Assembly: GCF_015711605.1 (NCBI RefSeq)
Contig: NZ_JABTEZ010000004.1
Location: 310,001-374,000, forward strand
Source of the DNA: Planomonospora sp. ID67723
GTDB taxonomy: Bacteria; Actinomycetota; Actinomycetes; Streptosporangiales; Streptosporangiaceae
Direction: 5' to 3'
DNA length: 64,000 nucleotides
The translations under genes and the position numbers were made by a program. Below the pieces are notes generated by a model. It was not told the DNA's origin, made no database searches, and saw only the letters and a list, made by a program, of their open reading frames with translations. This document shows positions 61,719 to 64,000 of this stretch, piece after piece (position 1 is the first letter of the stretch; every line of letters starts with the position of its first letter).

Positions 61719-62174
61719 CGCGTCTCTCACCCTCGCAAGGTGGCCACCACCGCCCAAACAAGACCGACAATCGTCATGTCTTGCGCCGATAGAGGAAGAT
61801 ACTTCATAAAACGCCCATACATCGCCGGAGCCGGTCACGGTGCGAGGCGACCGACGAGGCGGGCCGCCCGATGCACTTCGCCAGGCAGGAGGTCGCCCGC
61901 CGCTTCCTGGCGCCGGCACTCGAAAGCCGGCCGCAGGACGCGCCGTACCGGATCATCCAACGGAACCGTGCCTGCTACATCACCGACTGCGACGTCACCG
62001 ACTGCGACGGCTGCGACGAGAGCGACACCGGCGACGCCGACGGCGCGGGCGCGCTGACCGGCCACCATGACAGCCAGGCCGGCGCCGACGAGGCCGCGGC
62101 CTCGTCGGCGGATCCGCACATGGGGCAGGCGGCTGCTGTGCCGGGTGTGCGCGGCCGCCGGCGATCCCGGCCAG
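61719..62174. other. Region without a supported gene
   Basis: Open frames on both strands lack coherent composition. A short duplicated segment, CACCGACTGCGACG at about 61981-62008, would encode a run of Asp, Cys and Thr but has no credible gene context. The promoter of the sortase operon must lie at its left edge. Confidence 0.35.
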
Positions 62175-62366
62175 GAACGGCATGTCACCGTCGCAGCCGG
62201 TCGCTATCGGGTGCGTGTGTCTTACCTGCCTTCTGATCCTCCGGCATCCGGACACAACGGTTCCGAACCCGGTGACCACTTCCGCTACCGCATCGACATC
62301 TGGCCGACCAGCAGTCCCGCAGGCCTCGCCGTGCTGAAGCAGGGCCGCCGTCTCTGGGCCGGCTGA
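62175..62366 (+). pseudogene. C-terminal fragment of a hypothetical protein
   Basis: The last about 63 residues read as good protein (RHVTVAAGRYRVRVSYLPSD, HFRYRIDIWPTSSPAGLAVL, then KQGRRLWAG). This is the pattern of the C-terminal end of a family of about 150-residue actinomycete hypothetical proteins. Upstream the frame loses coherence and no start exists, so the 5' part is gone. Confidence 0.5.
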
Positions 62367-62586
62367 CTTCCTCGGGCCGGCCGATCCCTGACCGCGCTCT
62401 GCTCGCGGCACGTCGGTCACGATACTGTCGTCACGACATACCAAAGATCATCTAATCGGAGTGCCGCCCGCCTCCCGAGCCGGATCTGTCGCACGGGCCC
62501 TGAGCCCTGCATCTTGATGTCGTCTGGGTGCCTCGCGAGTCGCCCAAGGTACTGTTTGAGCCTCACATGCGCTCCCACCTGGCATG

Positions 62587-62967
62587 ATGCAGGCGGTATG
62601 GGATGGGCTGACCCAAACAGAGTAAGCCTTCCTGATCAATTCTGGTGAGATCGACATCCTCGCCGGCGTCTGGGGCGATCTCGCTGAAGCCGGCGATGCT
62701 TCGGTCGACACCTTGGCCGGGGTCCTGCTGTCCCTGGTGGATCGTGGGTGGATCGAGGTGTGCCGGTATGAGGCGTGGACCAGCCCCACGGGCCAGCAGG
62801 GTTTTCAGCCCGGTGATCTCATCCCTGCAGAGCGGCTTCACTCGGTCCTGTTGGATCCGACCAGCTGGGAGTATCCCGATGGGGACTGGATCGGTGCGGT
62901 GAAGCGGGTGGAGACCGAAACGGGGAAGAAGATCACGCGATTCACCCCCGAAGAAAGCGGAGAGTAG
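62587..62967 (+). pseudogene. Hypothetical gene with a premature stop
   Basis: ATG at 62587 gives MQAVWDGLTQTE, then TAA at 62623. In the same frame the protein continues AFLINSGEIDILAGVWGDLA, EAGDASVDTLAGVLLSLVDR, GWIEVCRYEAW and so on to GKKITRFTPEESGE. The continuous good composition on both sides of the stop indicates one nonsense mutation, or a restart at a non-ATG codon. The family is unknown. Confidence 0.55.
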
Positions 62968-62983
62968 CCCGGAGCCTTGCCGC

Positions 62984-63142
62984 TCAGAGCCGGGACATGG
63001 CCGATTCGGCGCCGGCCCAGACACGCTCGAAGCTGTCGACGTAGGTCGCCGCGGCGGTGTCGGTCTCGGTGCGGGCCAGGTAGATGACCAGAGCGCCAGA
63101 GGCTCGAGTGCCGTAGGCGTGCAGATTGACCATGAGACCATC
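62984..63142 (-). pseudogene. C-terminal fragment of an unknown gene
   Basis: The fragment reads DGLMVNLHAYGTRASGALVI, YLARTETDTAAATYVDSFER, then VWAGAESAMSRL and stop. It is coherent protein without a start; upstream sequence belongs to other debris. Which protein it came from is not clear. Confidence 0.45.
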
Positions 63143-63222
63143 GTCCGCGGTGGGGACGTTCGGGCTGCTGCCCCTGGAGCGGGCCCGCCGAGCCCGCTGG
63201 GGTATGTGAAGAAGCGGTGCAC

Positions 63223-63342
63223 TCAACCCATCAACGCAACAGGGCGGCAAACCCATCGGCCGGGGGTATCGAACTCCAGCGTCTTGCGAGGCCGGGCGTT
63301 CAGCTTCTGAGCGATGCGATCGAGATCGTTCTGGGGTGAGAT
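63223..63342 (-). pseudogene. IS30-family transposase C-terminal remnant
   Basis: The minus strand encodes SPQNDLDRIAQKLNARPRKT, then LEFDTP. LNxRPRKTLxxxTP is the characteristic C-terminal signature of IS30-family transposases. About 35 residues remain, followed by an unrelated tail to the stop. The rest of the element is absent. Confidence 0.65.
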
Positions 63343-63418
63343 CGGCCATGCTGGCGCCCTGGGGCAGTGGCTCCTTGGGCGAGTCTGCGGCATCACCCTG
63401 ACCTGGGAGAATAGTGAG

Positions 63419-64000
63419 ATGTCCCAGGCATCGACCGCGCTTTCAGCCCGGTGGCCGCTCGCACCCGCCAGCGCCACCGACTGGCTGCGAGAACTCGCCG
63501 GCGACGGTCTTACCGGCTTCATGCCGCCTCCGCTCCCGGACGCGGCCTGGGTGCTGAACGCCATGTACGAACATGATCAGGCCCCTACCGGTATCTCCCA
63601 TGACGACGTCCACCGCGCCGCGATCGCGAACGGAAGCGTGTCCCCCGAGATCGTCGGCGGCATCGACATGAACACCGTGGGAACCGTCACCGGAGGCGGC
63701 CTGGGCCGCGCCGAGCACCCCGGTCCCGGCTGGAAACGGCTGCGCTGGGCCGACCTCGCGCGACGCAGCGGCGACCCGATGATCCCCGACCGTCTTCTGC
63801 CCTGCTACCGCTGCTTTCCCTCCGTCTCCATCAACGGCAGCTGGCCCATCACGATCGTTCCGCCGACCGAGGGCAGCATGGACCGTGAGACCTGGAACCG
63901 TCTGATCGGCCTGCTCCGCGTTCATAGCCCTGCGGGCGCGGACACCCGCTGCCTGGCCTACTACAGCCCATTAACGCTCGGGGCCACCGATTTCGAGAAC
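63419..64000 (+). CDS. Hypothetical protein, truncated by the window end
   Basis: ATG at 63419 starts at least 194 residues with no stop before the end of the window. Features include WPLAPASATDWLRELAGDGL, DAAWVLNAMYEHDQAPTGIS, GWKRLRWADLARRSGDPMIP and INGSWPITIVPPTEGSMD. Composition is normal for this genome and no signal peptide or helix is evident. No family is recognised. Confidence 0.7.
   Translation, partial: MSQASTALSARWPLAPASATDWLRELAGDGLTGFMPPPLPDAAWVLNAMYEHDQAPTGISHDDVHRAAIANGSVSPEIVGGIDMNTVGTVTGGGLGRAEHPGPGWKRLRWADLARRSGDPMIPDRLLPCYRCFPSVSINGSWPITIVPPTEGSMDRETWNRLIGLLRVHSPAGADTRCLAYYSPLTLGATDFEN

Overview
The DNA is very GC-rich, with strong third-position G/C bias, frequent GTG and TTG starts, an AfsR/SARP-type regulator, class F sortase, long RHS proteins and a dense IS load. 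This points to a sporulating actinomycete chromosome or large plasmid, most like the Streptosporangiales (Nonomuraea/Streptosporangium type). That placement is inferred from gene style, not from a marker gene. No rRNA or tRNA gene was seen. Almost all of the window is accessory DNA.

Left part (1-17 kb) looks like eroded mobilizable or integrative-element DNA. It holds small element-type genes, a frameshifted pseudogene next to an array of IS21-like end repeats, a pentapeptide-repeat membrane protein of foreign composition, and a C-terminal scrap of a tyrosine recombinase. A redox operon (FMN reductase plus a fused NmrA/quinone reductase) lies divergent from an AraC regulator. A MobC/relaxase pair follows, with a candidate oriT, then several hypothetical genes, a P-loop kinase and a tyrosine recombinase. 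The recombinase is preceded by a loxP-like site with 13-bp arms and a 6-bp spacer.

Middle-left (17-28 kb): a 1085-aa AfsR-like regulator is divergent from a 2.1k-residue secreted RHS protein with a 14-cysteine C-terminal tip, followed by a small two-helix membrane protein that is a candidate immunity protein.

Middle (28-48.7 kb) is an IS cluster with nested insertions. An IS21 element carries a passenger membrane gene and was hit by an IS630. Then come folD, an IS110, an IS5-type element abutting a second IS630 at a shared TA, an IS256 split by an ISAzo13-type element, a decapitated MFS gene, and an IS5-type remnant split by ISL3 with a perfect 8-bp target duplication. Between them survive a few AT-richer genes, including a lysozyme-like protein with a small membrane partner.

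Right (49-64 kb): a 3003-residue RHS toxin with a GIY-YIG nuclease tip is followed 15 bp later by an Imm26-type immunity gene. Both the tip and the immunity gene are AT-rich against a GC-rich RHS body, the mark of tip exchange. Upstream is a class F sortase operon with two Pro/Thr-rich surface proteins, then decayed fragments and a hypothetical gene running off the end. The two RHS loci, the lysozyme-like pair and the sortase operon suggest a surface-delivered competition island embedded in IS-rich DNA.
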